Below, piece by piece: positions 12,701 through 18,724 of a stretch of DNA of 64,000 nt. The number at the start of each line of letters is the position of its first letter. Position 1 is the first letter of the stretch. The notes under the pieces were generated by a model, which was not told the DNA's origin, searched no databases, and saw nothing but the letters and a program-made list of their open reading frames with translations. The stretch is from Bradyrhizobiaceae bacterium PARB1 (GTDB lineage Bacteria > Pseudomonadota > Alphaproteobacteria > Rhizobiales > Xanthobacteraceae): positions 496,001 through 560,000 of the forward strand of contig NKIY01000002.1 of the NCBI GenBank assembly GCA_002256345.1. The letters are read 5' to 3'. The translations under genes and the position numbers were made by a program.

Positions 12701-14727
12701 CGGAGATCGTCGTCACGGCAACGGGCGGTTCGTCGATCTACGGCCAGTCGCCGGCCAATCCCGGCTTCACCGCCAGCGGCCTGCAGAACGGTCAGACGGT
12801 GAGCGTGCTCACCGGCCTGTCCAACAGCTTCGGCATCACCAATCTGAGCGATGCCAATGCCTATACGCTCAGCGTCATCGGCACGCTCGGCAACGGCAAC
12901 TATACGATCACGGATCGCAGGACCGGGACCTGGACTGTCAATCCGGCGGAAATCACCGTCACCGCGAACGGCGGCACCTCGATCTACGGCGGCTCGCCGA
13001 GCGATCCCGGTTTCTCCGCCGCCGGCCTGCAGAACGGTCAGGACGTCAGCGTGCTGACCGGCCTGTCCAACACGTTCGGCATCGACCGCTTCTCGAGCGC
13101 CGGCAATCACACGCTGAGCGTCGCCGGTGACCTGACCAACCGCAATTACACGATCACCGGCCGCTCGACCGGCATATGGGTGGTGACACCGGCGCCGCTG
13201 ACCGTCACAGCGACGGACCAGAGCAAGATCTACGGCGATACGCACGTCTTCGCCGGCACCGAGTTCTCGTCGGCAGGCCTTCAGAACGGCGAAAGCATCG
13301 GACTTGTCACGCTGACCAGTCAGGGCCAGGCGGGCACCGCTGGCGTCGCCGGAGGTCCCTATGCCATCACGCCGGGCAACGCCCGCGGCGGAACATTCGA
13401 TATCGCGAATTACAACGTGACCTACGTCAATGGCGGCCTCTACGTGACGCCGGCCAGCATCGTCGTCGGTGCGCTTGGCGGCACTTCGGTCTATGGCACA
13501 TCGCCGCTCAATCCGGGCCTCACAGCGACGGGCCTCAAGAATGGCGAGAACGTATCGGTGCTGACCGGGCTGTCGAACAGCTTTGGCATCACCAATTTCA
13601 GCAATGCTGGCAATCACACGCTCGGCGTGGCCGGCCTGCTGACCAATCCGAACTATAAAGTTACCGGAACGACAACTGCGACCTGGGCGATCGCCCAGGC
13701 TCAACTGATGTATGTGGCAACGCCGGCAGAGCGATATTTCGGCGACACCAACCCCGACTTCACCGGCGCGGTCACGGGCTTCGTCAACGGCGACACGCTG
13801 GCGAGCGCCACCGGCGGCAAGCTCCAGTTCACGACGGATGCCAAGCAGAACACCATCATCGGCGCCTATGCCATCGACGGATCCGGCCTGATGGCGGCAA
13901 ACTACTTCTTCGTCCAGGCGCCGTCGAATTCGACCGCGCTGACGATCTCCACGCCGCCAACCATCCCGGGTAGCCAGTTCGGTCCGCCGAACAGCAATGC
14001 CGGCTCGTCCAGTGGGAGCATCAATGTGAGCTTCCAACCCGCTCCGGCAGCGGCAACGCAGCCGATTTCGGTGACGACGCCGCCGCGCGTCGTTGCCTCG
14101 AACACGACCCGCGACATTGCACCGGCATCGCTGCCGGACAAGAACGGCACGGCTGGCGGCAGGAGCTACGAGCCGATCAGCGTCTTCGACGCCAATCAGT
14201 ATTCGCAGTTCAAGTTGCCGGACTATGCGGGTCAGGCCAGCGAGGCAGCGATCTTCACCATGATCGGGCGTTTCGCTTTGCCGGATCAGGCCGCGACACT
14301 GATGATCGACACGTTCTGGAACGGCAAGGCTCCGGACCTCAATGGCGTCAGCGGCAAGAATCCACTGGACGGCAAGGTGACGTTCTCGAACAGCGCATCC
14401 ATCGAGGCGGGGAAAACCAACATCGCCGAAATGCTTAAGGCTGGCGCAGTCATCATCGGCGGCGCTCCCGGGCAATGGCTGTTGGCGACGGGACTTTCGC
14501 CGGACGGCAAGTCGGTTCTCGCGAACGATCCGGTCAGCGGCAAGGTCGTCGCATTTACGCTGGATTCCGCTACCGGTGCGATCGGCAACTTCGCCGGTTT
14601 CTACGATGCCAAGCTGAAGGGCATCTCGCCGTCCGCGGATCTGGCAAACACAGCCCCCGTCGGCGTTGCTATCGATACCGTCAAGGACTTTACGCCCGCG
14701 ACGTTTGTTACCGTCAAGGTTCAGTAG
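796..14727 (+). CDS. Giant filamentous-haemagglutinin-type (TpsA) adhesin with YDG/MBG repeats
   Basis: A 4643-residue secreted protein. Residues 1-46 form a long signal peptide ending APALA before QQ. Residues about 46-165 are a TPS/haemagglutination-activity domain (INWQSFSVG, VNPNGI), the element a TpsB pore recognises in two-partner secretion. The body is a predicted beta-solenoid rich in G, N, S and T. Three long modules each open with a GGDGS...YGLQGI signature (near nt 4340, 6040 and 8460) and carry GLUG-type GGLVG repeats. From nt 10370 follow an MBG-like domain, two YDG domains (SKTYDGTT, NKTYDGTT), eight in-phase 82-residue MBG-type repeats, and further MBG-like units to about nt 13950. 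The last 250 residues are a linker plus a compact domain with GQWLLATG and ANDPVSG, recalling an inactive C39-like fold. A CC pair lies at residues 1954-1955. Likely role is surface adhesion or biofilm. No TpsB gene is in the window. ATG 796 follows a weak GGGA ribosome site. Confidence 0.88.
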   Translation: MTQRRLALTLLLETGLRPITPRLRAVLHSTVSVTALLMFAAPALAQQLPTGGSVAAGSAAIVQPNASTLNINQGSDRAIINWQSFSVGTGGTVNFNQPGASSATLNRVTGATPSSIAGTINAPGTVLLVNPNGIAITRTGVVNTGSFAASTLNIKDSDFLAGNYKFGGNGGSAGVINNGRINVSDGGFVALLGGQVANNGVISARLGKVGLGAGEQATLDLAGDGFLSVAVPSSELGKLVKPNRALVSNKGRIEADGGVVYLSAATAQNVLRNAVNIPGTVRTNTVGSRGGRIVINGGAGGTVRVSGRLIANGKNGAHAGSVSVKGAKVDLSGVISASGAKGGAVAITATESLQASGKIDATSTADKGGSVDLTAANVTVVGALIDASGTAGGGTIQIGGGIQGSGPLTHALNVSIDSASTIRADALDNGHGGTIAVWSDGSTSAYGTFSARGGANGGNGGMIETSGAALSINGIRVDTSAAYGATGNWLLDPTDLTVDAAAAATISSNLGSNNVTLLTTANGASGPGNQSSGLGDININAAITWNSANTLTLTAYHAININAQISPGSNGKVVLNSGFDPTYTNLALINYSSTGNLTYGLSGGSTGRLTINGAAYTLVFTEGDIRGVSQSGNIAMARDISLNNNWGTYLGTFTGTFTGLGNQLNVGYNNYFASAIAASGTIRDIRLNAQTAYSYVQSSVFYTIWGNPRSSLAQTSAGTVANIYLTGTFNSETALIGTVTGGLITNVYVSGLLNNNQAAIASSMSNATLRNAYSLTGNGVMLGSVSNSTISNVYTNASGGLANSATNTTFTNAYYDTSTRGSTAPYGTGLTTAQLQGGLPSGFNGNIWAISTGTTYPYLRSAFNTAPQIVSGTGYSNTSGGVWQNTTVNLEIDTYSYFQASRTGNNGYYYFQLPTSQIQSSGSTVVTYITSGNFSDYYAAATLALNATGSVRNMSLLNDSIGVWTTATTLSDPRVSTDLSNALTAALTELRPNVYQTYYLQYGSLGYYTPSIQTRRILNAAGSFTVDSSNGAFSAITAADDLTLSTSFGNVQGYTPMIAAGRDIILNTGLSGGWMRAGRDVRIQTGFTTDGMTIYAGGDIAFNAAVNVSGMYLSAGDDILFNAAVTSTGTLQVNAADTISGSGAINAGGFWLQAGNYRQVGSLGAFSTADFRLSAGTTFLRVLGGDGSAGNAYQITDVYGLQGIGSALSLNYKLMNDISASATSTWYGGAGFVAIGNGQTSATAFTGSLNGQGHVIDGLTINRGGTNDIGLFGSNAGHIFDVGVANGRIAGANNVGALAGNNLEGGVIERSFGAAPVSGSTAGGLVGINTGTISQSFSTSSVTGGNRVGGLVGYNRTTATANGTIVDSYAQGSVSGNSQIGGFYGANDSLTPITSSYSTGRVTANSVFGGFGGVQAGAASVASYWNMETSGQATSASGTGDTGVTGLTSAMMQAALPVNFSTSVWGIVAGKSFPYLQWQFPGGTPQVVTGYAYKDSGVTLLNGGLINAMIDGVTLGRGVTYFNGLYIVLIPTGSILATGSNVAAYYTANSSLGLLNSASFAYQATGSVTMPDIWGGYLTIPAPGATVSSANPAISSAWTSVNAIGTGFVNGLTGARLGNSGNFTVDAAPDTTGGKVFITTSGANDIIVGSVSFTNSNLITLNSARDILVNGALSGSGNLSFIAANNVVFNAAVTGTNDVAFKAGGYITSNAAFSVDAFNLDGTWSQITSSMPAFSANTMTFTSGAFIRALGGDGSVANPYQLTDVYGLQGILSPQLMNKNFVLANNIDATVTSTWNGGAGFTPIGSGDQQASIEGNNIFIGSANRAVVDTTYSFRGTFDGRGYTINNITIAAPRHAVGIFGSNAGTISNVGVIGGSISGYDYVGGLVGFNFGTIYRSYTSGVTVSGGGGVGGLVGGNGTGGLVDQSFASSRVNGGSYVTGLVGLNFARMWWINCCSPPSNVFWSGRITNSFSMPGGGAGGYAGGYQGGVGDGQYNIALEGGLDAYATRYGTTGLPTGFSSTIWGIVPGYSYPYLLWQFPAGTTPQAITGQVITSPGGNAFGNVPISAVVNGAAVGNGFADGYGFYQLLLPQGTVGSGSSLLVYTPTLGAGGGATFQSISGSARNNNIYAGGYAQWTTASSSYTNAGYSAELTSAIGGNASIQSFVSALTGIAITSIASGPYVIGETLTAAGGVFVNASGVSVTAAITAGTDVFINSSSGISVAAAIKAGGTARLNASNSSDITINGTVVSGGALSLAGRNLTINAALVSTGTTTLTGINNVTATAAIISGGAASVTGATITLGPLYWANGLLTVTSTGTVNLNGVLSGAGPGAGATITGTSIAAGSTIQWQAGLMRLNATAGDVALAGDISGWGPGAALTISGRNITMQSASWQNGGANINASAGNVIAYGSLVGSGTGAGANITGRVVSIGGNVAFANAGVNIAASAGDLYVGGYVIGNGGGGISGTNITLGGLIWSNGTMTMSTAGAMTIYGNVDGMGGQWTINSGTIAVGGAVGVGTFQLNSGNWVQNDGNLGAFYAGNFNLGAGTQFTRFAGGDGSIATPYTVVDIYGLQGIATTPSLFNSRFVLGANIQAGVTANWNNGAGFIPIGSAGQAFTGSFNGLGYNINGLTINRPTWDNVGLFGYVNSGSSLLDGINLTNVSIVGNNNVGGLVGSVGAAVRNLTVTGNVTGKGSNVGGVAGNAFLGGGSNASGFFQVGFSGNVLSGTPLFRDNGDGSYSPIDGGGTGGVNVGGLVGVTTVSVSRSYSLGTVTSMGEAPAGTGGASRTGGLVGWLRPENTSVANNASVRDSMSAATVVALGRGLPQSQSDRDGNFVGGLVGMNGDNLRTVSGVRYPGGNISNSFATGNVTASGSPTGGLVGYNAGSITASWASGNVWVRGNGGDITNAASIGGAGGLVGYNIGNVSTSWATGTVTGGGYYTGYAGGLIGQHGARTTAETAFGFSNATLSDSYAHGAVTGNGPSGGLLGALNSLATFTRNYSIGRVTAGAGGGLIGSIAGNNNGASNLYNWYDQETSGFGYPAGYYPMGVGTPGAFYNITDAQARNPGSSTAWSMGSYTGFDFGGTWVNIGNNNYPVLRTTNSHTIFVLANSTTAQYGTAASLGYTLYGVRWYDDYSINNIQLELTNAGIQQARQLNGDGDSVIGGAVSKQSSDGTFYRFVFGGGTVAVTPRTITVQGGDLTRAYGDANPTGTSSVSVGGAGLVGGDAIGYANVSNGPGAANNTRNGGADADAGYSYSYTTSNAFFTSGSALNYNITYVNGSMAVTQRQVTVELIGSTSKTYDGTTGGANLTSANFRVSNLYPGTPDYNAITAAITGASAATYGSANAGTGIAITVTGVGITSNNPGLARNYVLASTTATGAIGTITPKALSGTVNLGGINKTYDGTTASGGGSTSISGSAYGFIGSDGSTLNALAGVYDNANAGSHTISGFSGLTLGNGNYSIGSLTITGTGSIARAAITVSAAGGSSSYGSSPTDPGLTATGLKNGETVAVLTGLSNSFGINGQTNAGSYTLSVLGALTNGNYTITNLGTGSWTVNPAEIVVTATGGSSIYGQSPANPGFTATGLQNGQGVGVLAGLANSFGVDNLTNAGIYTLSVLGTLTNGNYTITDRRTGSWTVSPAEIIVTATGGSSIYGQSPGNPGFTATGLQNGQGVGVLTGLANSFGVNNLTNAGDYTLSVQGALSNGNYTITDRRTGTWTVNPAEIIVTATGGSSIYGQSPSNPGFTANGLQNGQGVSVLTGLSNSFGINHLTDAGDHALSVQGGLTNGNYTITDRRTGTWTVNPAEITVTATGGLSIYGQSPGNPGFTATGLQNGQGVGVLTGLANSFGITNESDARAYTLSVVGTLGNGNYTITNRSTGTWTVNPAEITVTATGGSSIYGQSPANPGFIATGLQNGQTVGVLTGLSNSFGITNDSDARTYTLSVIGTLGNSNYTITNRSTGSWTVNPAEIVVTATGGSSIYGQSPANPGFTASGLQNGQTVSVLTGLSNSFGITNLSDANAYTLSVIGTLGNGNYTITDRRTGTWTVNPAEITVTANGGTSIYGGSPSDPGFSAAGLQNGQDVSVLTGLSNTFGIDRFSSAGNHTLSVAGDLTNRNYTITGRSTGIWVVTPAPLTVTATDQSKIYGDTHVFAGTEFSSAGLQNGESIGLVTLTSQGQAGTAGVAGGPYAITPGNARGGTFDIANYNVTYVNGGLYVTPASIVVGALGGTSVYGTSPLNPGLTATGLKNGENVSVLTGLSNSFGITNFSNAGNHTLGVAGLLTNPNYKVTGTTTATWAIAQAQLMYVATPAERYFGDTNPDFTGAVTGFVNGDTLASATGGKLQFTTDAKQNTIIGAYAIDGSGLMAANYFFVQAPSNSTALTISTPPTIPGSQFGPPNSNAGSSSGSINVSFQPAPAAATQPISVTTPPRVVASNTTRDIAPASLPDKNGTAGGRSYEPISVFDANQYSQFKLPDYAGQASEAAIFTMIGRFALPDQAATLMIDTFWNGKAPDLNGVSGKNPLDGKVTFSNSASIEAGKTNIAEMLKAGAVIIGGAPGQWLLATGLSPDGKSVLANDPVSGKVVAFTLDSATGAIGNFAGFYDAKLKGISPSADLANTAPVGVAIDTVKDFTPATFVTVKVQ
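11221..13188 (+). repeat. Eight in-frame 246-bp tandem repeats inside the adhesin
   Basis: Repeat starts fall at 11221, 11467, 11713, 11959, 12205, 12451, 12697 and 12943, exactly 246 bp (82 codons) apart with no indel. Each unit carries VTATGG.SIYG, a GLQNGQ or GLKNGE stretch, VL.GL.N.FG, and NYTI followed by W.V. A degenerate ninth copy of the same length lies at 13450-13695 after a different MBG unit. Neighbouring copies share long identical DNA stretches, so copy number could vary by recombination and short-read assemblies could collapse here. Confidence 0.95.
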
Positions 14728-14771
14728 CGAGCTGATCGCTCGGCACGCACGAAAGACAACCCCGACGTCGA

Positions 14772-14801
14772 AGGGCGGCAAGGCCATCGCCTGGCCGCCC
14801 T
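14772..14801. terminator. Bidirectional hairpin between the adhesin and the next convergent gene
   Basis: Arms AGGGCGGCAAGG (14772-14783) and CCTGGCCGCCCT (14790-14801) pair over 12 positions with one mismatch around a CCATCG loop. It sits between two convergent genes. A short T-run (TTTTT) follows about 15 bp later on the + strand. The terminator role is inferred. Confidence 0.55.
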
Positions 14802-14811
14802 GTTCAGAATC

Positions 14812-15114
14812 TCAGTTTTTCGTTTCTTCGACCTTGATCGCGGTCTTTACGCCGCCGCTCTCGGTATAGGTGATCGTCACCTTCTCACCCGCGTGCAACG
14901 ATTCAGGGATACCGTCGCGCAGCTTGAATTTTTCGGTCGGCACCGCAGCGTTCGACCCGACAGTGCCGCCATCGTCGCGTTTGACGATAATTTCTCCCGT
15001 GGTCCGATCAACGACCGTCACAAGGCCGCTCAGCGTCTGATCCGCCCAGGCCGGTATGGCGCCCCCGAGTGCGATTGCCGTCGAACCGGCCAGCATGATC
15101 TGTCGAAGTCGCAT
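14812..15114 (-). CDS. Small exported protein of unknown function
   Basis: About 100 residues. I chose the ATG at 15114 because GGGAGG stands 5 bases before it and the first 25 residues (MRLRQIMLAGSTAIALGG..PAWA) form a clear signal peptide; the frame is open further upstream but lacks those signals. The mature part (LSGLVTVVDRTTGEIIVKRD and VTITYTESGG) looks like a small beta-rich periplasmic domain of the kind with YVxVxxG-like strands. No enzyme motif is visible and I do not know the family. It is convergent with the giant adhesin and separated from it by a hairpin. Confidence 0.75.
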   Translation of the reverse strand: MRLRQIMLAGSTAIALGGAIPAWADQTLSGLVTVVDRTTGEIIVKRDDGGTVGSNAAVPTEKFKLRDGIPESLHAGEKVTITYTESGGVKTAIKVEETKN

Positions 15115-15238
15115 CGGAACCTCCCGGTTTTCAGGAACGTCAGCAGTTAAGTCCCGAGTGAAGCCATCGTTCCCGCGCGCGCGACCGCGACGACATGACA
15201 CGGCGCATGGCTACCCCCGCGCGTCCAATGTCCGGCGG

Positions 15239-16147
15239 ATGAATCAGCGTGCCATCACAGAGATCGAACCAAGCCCCGGCCATGACGGGCTATCGGCTCT
15301 GCTGCGCCCAGAGCGACTGACCGAGGTCGTCGATATCGGTGCCAACCCCATCGACGGCGATCCGCCCTACAAGCAGATGATGCTGCAGAAGCTTTGTCGC
15401 GTCACCGGGTTCGATCCACATCCAGCGGCGATCGCTCAGCTCGCCAAGCGCAAGGGGCCGCAGGAGACCTACCTGCCCTACGCGGTCGGCGATGGAGGCG
15501 CGCACGAGCTCAATATCTGCCGCGGCATCGGTTTCGCCAGTCTGCTACAGCCAGATGCGAAGACTTTGACGCATTTTCCGAACTTCACCGAGCTCGGTCG
15601 CGTGATCGAACGAATCCCGCAAAAGACCCGACGCCTCGACGAGGTCGCGGAGATCGCCGCCATCGATCTCCTGAAGATCGATATCCAGGGCGGCGAGCTC
15701 GCAGTGTTCCAACACGGCCGCAGCAAGCTTGCGAAGGCCGTAGCGATCCAGACCGAAGTGTCGTTCGTTCCGCTTTACGAGAATCAGCCGGTGTTCGGCG
15801 ATATCGATCTCGAGCTGCGTGGCCTCGGATTCGTTCCGCACACATTCGCGGCCATCAACAGGAAGATGATCGCACCGATGCTCGGCCCCGATCCGGCGAC
15901 TGCGATCAATCAGCTGGTCGAAGCCGACGTGGTCTATGTCCGCAATTTCGTCGATGCAGAGGCGATGGACAGCGAACAGCTCAAGCATCTCGCGCTGATC
16001 GCGCATCATTGCTACGGATCGTTCGACCTCGCCTTGAACTGCATCCATCATCTCGCAACTCGCAAAGCGATCCCGCCGGACGGTAAGAATCGCTATGTCG
16101 ACCTGCTGCAGACGAAGCGACCGAAAGTGGCAGGTCCCAGACTTTAA
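15239..16147 (+). CDS. FkbM-family methyltransferase
   Basis: A 302-residue SAM-dependent methyltransferase of the FkbM type. Visible signatures are VVDIGANPIDGDPPY (SAM-binding motif I), VTGFDPHPAAI (motif II acidic region) and LLKIDIQGGELAVFQHG, which is diagnostic of FkbM proteins. Such enzymes O-methylate sugars of lipopolysaccharide or polysaccharides, or secondary metabolites; the substrate cannot be read here. ATG 15239 is the first Met giving a family-like N-terminus. A more upstream in-frame start would overlap the divergent small exported gene and encode a low-complexity, Arg-rich leader. The next gene on the strand starts 88 bp after its stop. Confidence 0.85.
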   Translation: MNQRAITEIEPSPGHDGLSALLRPERLTEVVDIGANPIDGDPPYKQMMLQKLCRVTGFDPHPAAIAQLAKRKGPQETYLPYAVGDGGAHELNICRGIGFASLLQPDAKTLTHFPNFTELGRVIERIPQKTRRLDEVAEIAAIDLLKIDIQGGELAVFQHGRSKLAKAVAIQTEVSFVPLYENQPVFGDIDLELRGLGFVPHTFAAINRKMIAPMLGPDPATAINQLVEADVVYVRNFVDAEAMDSEQLKHLALIAHHCYGSFDLALNCIHHLATRKAIPPDGKNRYVDLLQTKRPKVAGPRL

Positions 16148-16235
16148 ACGCCTGCCGATAGGGCGTATTATTGCGAAAACTTGCTTTCACGCATTGCAAG
16201 CCTTCTCATATCAGGACCGCCCTGCGGATTCACCA

Positions 16236-17207
16236 ATGCTCTCTCGGCGCCGCCTTCTCCTGACTGCCGGCCTAGCGGTTGCTAGCCCGGCGTTGCTGCG
16301 CGCAGCGCCTCTGAAGTTGCGCCTCGCTCATGGATTGCCGACCACGCATCCCGTACATCCGGCCATGCAGCACTTCGCCGATCTCGCCCGCGAACGCTCC
16401 CAGGGCGAACTCGACATCGCACTGTTCGCCGATGGCCAGCTAGGCCAGGAGAGCGACCTGATCTCGCAGGTACAGGCCGGCAAGCTCGATTTCCTGAAAG
16501 TCAGCGCCAGTCTGCTGGAGCGCTTTCATCCCGCATACAAAGTGCTCAACCTGCCCTTCAACTTGCGCGATCGCGAACACTGGCTGCGGGTCACACGTGC
16601 CGATGTCGGCCGTGACATCCTCGCGACAACCACGCCATCCGGTCTTGTTGGCCTGACTTATTACGACGCAGGCGCACGCAGTTTCTATGGCCGCAAGCCG
16701 ATCAATCATCCCGACGATCTCAAGGGTATGAAAATCCGCATCCAGCCATCCGAAACAATGACTCATCTCCTGCAACTGTTCGGCGCGGAAGGCGTCGAAC
16801 TGGCCTGGAGTAATGTTTATGTCGCGCTGAAATCAGGCGTCGTGGACGGCGCCGAGAACAGCGTCGTAGCCTTGATCGTCGGTCGGCACGGCGAAGTCGC
16901 GACGCACTATTCGTTCGATGAGCACACGATGATTCCCGACGTGCTGCTTGTGGGGACCGAGCGGATGAACGCGTTCACGCCGCGCCAGCGCGATATCCTG
17001 CGCGAGGCTGCAACGGCGTCGTATCATCACATGAATGGTCTGTGGGAAGCATTCGAGACGAAAGCCCGCGCTGAGGTCCAGCAGATGGGCGTAACCTTTG
17101 TCCGCCCTGACAAAGCGCCCTTCATTGCAAAGGCCGCGCCCCTCGCCGACATTTGTGCCGGCGAGGATGCATCACGTCTCTTGCTGCGCAGGATCGCGCA
17201 GACCTGA
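16236..17207 (+). CDS. TRAP-type transporter substrate-binding protein (DctP family)
   Basis: A 323-residue periplasmic solute receptor. A twin-Arg-like SRRRLLLTAG signal peptide is followed by LKLRLAHGLPTTHPVHPAM and then GQLGQESDLISQVQ, DDLKGMKIRIQPSE and VALKSGVVDGAENS, the standard order of DctP motifs. The Arg in KIRIQP corresponds to the carboxylate-binding arginine of this family, so an organic acid ligand is likely. No DctQ or DctM membrane subunit is in the window, so the receptor is an orphan here. It ends 4 bp from the stop of the convergent FKBP gene. The FkbM gene upstream may share transcription, but a functional link is not obvious. Confidence 0.88.
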   Translation: MLSRRRLLLTAGLAVASPALLRAAPLKLRLAHGLPTTHPVHPAMQHFADLARERSQGELDIALFADGQLGQESDLISQVQAGKLDFLKVSASLLERFHPAYKVLNLPFNLRDREHWLRVTRADVGRDILATTTPSGLVGLTYYDAGARSFYGRKPINHPDDLKGMKIRIQPSETMTHLLQLFGAEGVELAWSNVYVALKSGVVDGAENSVVALIVGRHGEVATHYSFDEHTMIPDVLLVGTERMNAFTPRQRDILREAATASYHHMNGLWEAFETKARAEVQQMGVTFVRPDKAPFIAKAAPLADICAGEDASRLLLRRIAQT

Positions 17208-17211
17208 CGGT

Positions 17212-17691
17212 TTACTTCACGCCGAGCAGTTCAACTTCGAAGATCAGCGTTGCATTTGGCGGAATGACGCCGCCGGCACCACGGGCGCCATAGCCCAGCT
17301 CCGGCGGGATGATCAACGTGCGCTTGCCGCCGACCTTCATGCTGGCAACGCCTTCATCCCACCCCTTGATCACGCGACCCATGCCGATCGGAAATTCGAA
17401 CGGCTCGTTGCGATCGACCGAGGAGTCGAATTTCTTGGTCTTCTGGCCGTTCTCATAGAGCCAGCCCGTATAGTGCATCACGCAGGTCTGGCCGCGCGTC
17501 GGCGTCGCGCCAGTGCCAACCTTGGCGTCTTCGATCTTGAGGCCTGAAGCTGTGGTCATGGTCTTTCCTGCGGCTTGCGCCAATTTTGTCTGAGCATTGG
17601 CTGGGGATTGCGACACATCGGAAATCGCGGAGGTCGTGATCGCGCCGAGAACGGTGGCCGAGACGGCGATGGCGCGGAAAAGGCTTCCCAT
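17212..17691 (-). CDS. FKBP-type peptidyl-prolyl cis-trans isomerase, exported
   Basis: A 159-residue protein with a signal peptide (first ~34 residues ending SPANAQ) and one FKBP domain. Core motifs are [56 protein letters not shown] and [15 protein letters not shown]. These keep the hydrophobic pocket and the aromatic residues of active FKBPs. It should catalyse proline isomerisation of proteins in the periplasm. It is a single-domain minimal form without the dimerisation extension of FkpA. The gene is monocistronic as far as seen. Confidence 0.92.
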   Translation of the reverse strand: MGSLFRAIAVSATVLGAITTSAISDVSQSPANAQTKLAQAAGKTMTTASGLKIEDAKVGTGATPTRGQTCVMHYTGWLYENGQKTKKFDSSVDRNEPFEFPIGMGRVIKGWDEGVASMKVGGKRTLIIPPELGYGARGAGGVIPPNATLIFEVELLGVK

Positions 17692-17759
17692 GGTGTGTCC
17701 TTACGGGGTGGGCGGAGACTGAAGCTATGCCCCGTGAGCCCGCAAGAATGCAAGGCCGA

Positions 17760-17927
17760 TCAATGCGGTTTCGCGCGAAGAGTCAATTGGGCCTTGTAGT
17801 TGTCCAACAAGCGCACAGCCAACGAAAAGGCATCATCGCGTGACATTTCAATCGGCCGTTCCTCAATGGGAGCGATCACGGCCTTGGACGAGAAGCTGCG
17901 AAGAATGCGACCGATAGCTGCCTGCAT
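17760..17927 (-). CDS. Small protein of unknown function (55 aa)
   Basis: The ATG at 17927 has a good GGGAG site 7 bases upstream; the open frame runs further but that part lacks a start signal. The product is short and basic-to-neutral with an AIGRILRSFSSKAVI start and a MSRDDAFSLAVRLLDNYKAQ helix. There is no membrane segment and no known motif. A promoter-like GGAAC-N16-GGTT lies 24 bp upstream of the ATG, which would fit expression by an EcfG-type stress sigma factor. Function unknown. Confidence 0.6.
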   Translation of the reverse strand: MQAAIGRILRSFSSKAVIAPIEERPIEMSRDDAFSLAVRLLDNYKAQLTLRAKPH

Positions 17928-17950
17928 GAATAACTCCCGGTAGCTATTGC

Positions 17951-17975
17951 AACCCATCGACTTTGGGATAGTTCC
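17951..17975 (-). promoter_or_regulatory. EcfG-like promoter (8 of 9 consensus bases)
   Basis: On the minus strand GGAAC (17975-17971), 16 bases, then GGTT (17954-17951). The alphaproteobacterial general-stress consensus is GGAAC-N16/17-CGTT, so one base differs. Its position 24 bp before the 55-aa gene is right for a promoter. One-mismatch matches are frequent by chance, so this is only suggestive. Confidence 0.35.
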
Positions 17976-18325
17976 AATCCGTCGCCGATATGGCCACTGA
18001 GGTTCAACGTCGCACCGCAGCATAAGGTCGTGCCGCCGCAGGCTTCTCCACACCGATAAAGCTCCCTCGTTCATGGCAAATTACTGACGATTGCGCGCCG
18101 AGCTTATGACACCGCGTGTCCGGTCTATATCCCTCGATGTCCACTGGCCTCCGCTTCATTGTCCCCCAGTACCGTTTCGCAATGCAGATTTTCGCAATTT
18201 GTTGATGCATACGCCCGCCTTGCGCTGTAAACCGCTGCGGTGTTTCGGCCCGTCCGGCAACTGCCCGACCTGCGGCTGCTACCCACCCAACCAAACTCTA
18301 AAGAGAAAGTGACAAGGCCTCGTTC

Positions 18326-18673
18326 ATGAGCGGATTCAAATCACCCAGCTTCGCTGATCGTCAGAAGGCTGCCCAGGACGCGCGCAAGAACATTCTGGCC
18401 AAGTTCAAGGCAGCGCCCAGCGCCGATGATCCAGCCGTGCAGGCCCGCATCGCCGAACGCACCGCCCTCGCCGCCGCCCGCGAAGAGAAGAAAGCCGCCC
18501 GCGAAGCCGAAAAACTTGCCGAAAAGGCACGCGCCGCCGAGGAAGCCGCCGCCGAGGTCGCCCGGATCGCTCGCGAGAAGGAAGAGGCGGAAGCAGCCCG
18601 GATCGCCATGGAAGCCGAGCAAAAGGCCGCCCGCGACGCGCGCTACGCCGCACGCAAGGCTCGCAAGAAGTAA
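18326..18673 (+). CDS. Charged Ala/Glu/Lys-rich coiled-coil protein (DUF6481-like)
   Basis: 115 residues. After SGFKSPSFADRQKAAQDARK the sequence becomes a long run of A, E, K and R (REEKKAAREAEKLAEKARA and on) that should be one continuous helix or coiled coil, ending in a basic tail RKARKK. The N-terminal FADRQ.AA..AR..IL..FKA pattern matches what I recall as the DUF6481 family of Bradyrhizobium-type bacteria. No function is known. A likely terminator follows directly. The 250 bp upstream hold no other gene that I can support. Confidence 0.75.
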   Translation: MSGFKSPSFADRQKAAQDARKNILAKFKAAPSADDPAVQARIAERTALAAAREEKKAAREAEKLAEKARAAEEAAAEVARIAREKEEAEAARIAMEAEQKAARDARYAARKARKK

Positions 18674-18690
18674 TATATTACCCTAAAAGA

Positions 18691-18717
18691 ATGGGCTGGC
18701 GCTTGGCGCTGGCCCAT
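18691..18717. terminator. Intrinsic terminator-like hairpin between convergent genes
   Basis: Arms 18691-18702 (ATGGGCTGGCGC) and 18706-18717 (GCGCTGGCCCAT) pair over 12 positions, two of them G-U, with a TTG loop. It lies between the DUF6481-like gene and the convergent mvaB and can serve both. Confidence 0.65.
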
Positions 18718-18724
18718 TGTCGTT

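Noticed and set aside
11221-13188. CRISPR-like regular repeats
   Set aside because: The period is 246 bp, in frame, within a coding region, with no short repeat/unique spacer structure and no cas genes.
11698-14787. A 1029-codon open frame on the minus strand
   Set aside because: It is the antisense of the adhesin repeats. Their periodic codon use keeps the opposite strand open; the product is low-complexity with no family features, while the sense strand has a signal peptide and domains.
15116-15141. EcfG-like GGAAC-N17-CGTC before the FkbM gene
   Set aside because: One mismatch and overlap with the start region of the divergent gene; about two dozen such partial matches are expected by chance in the window.
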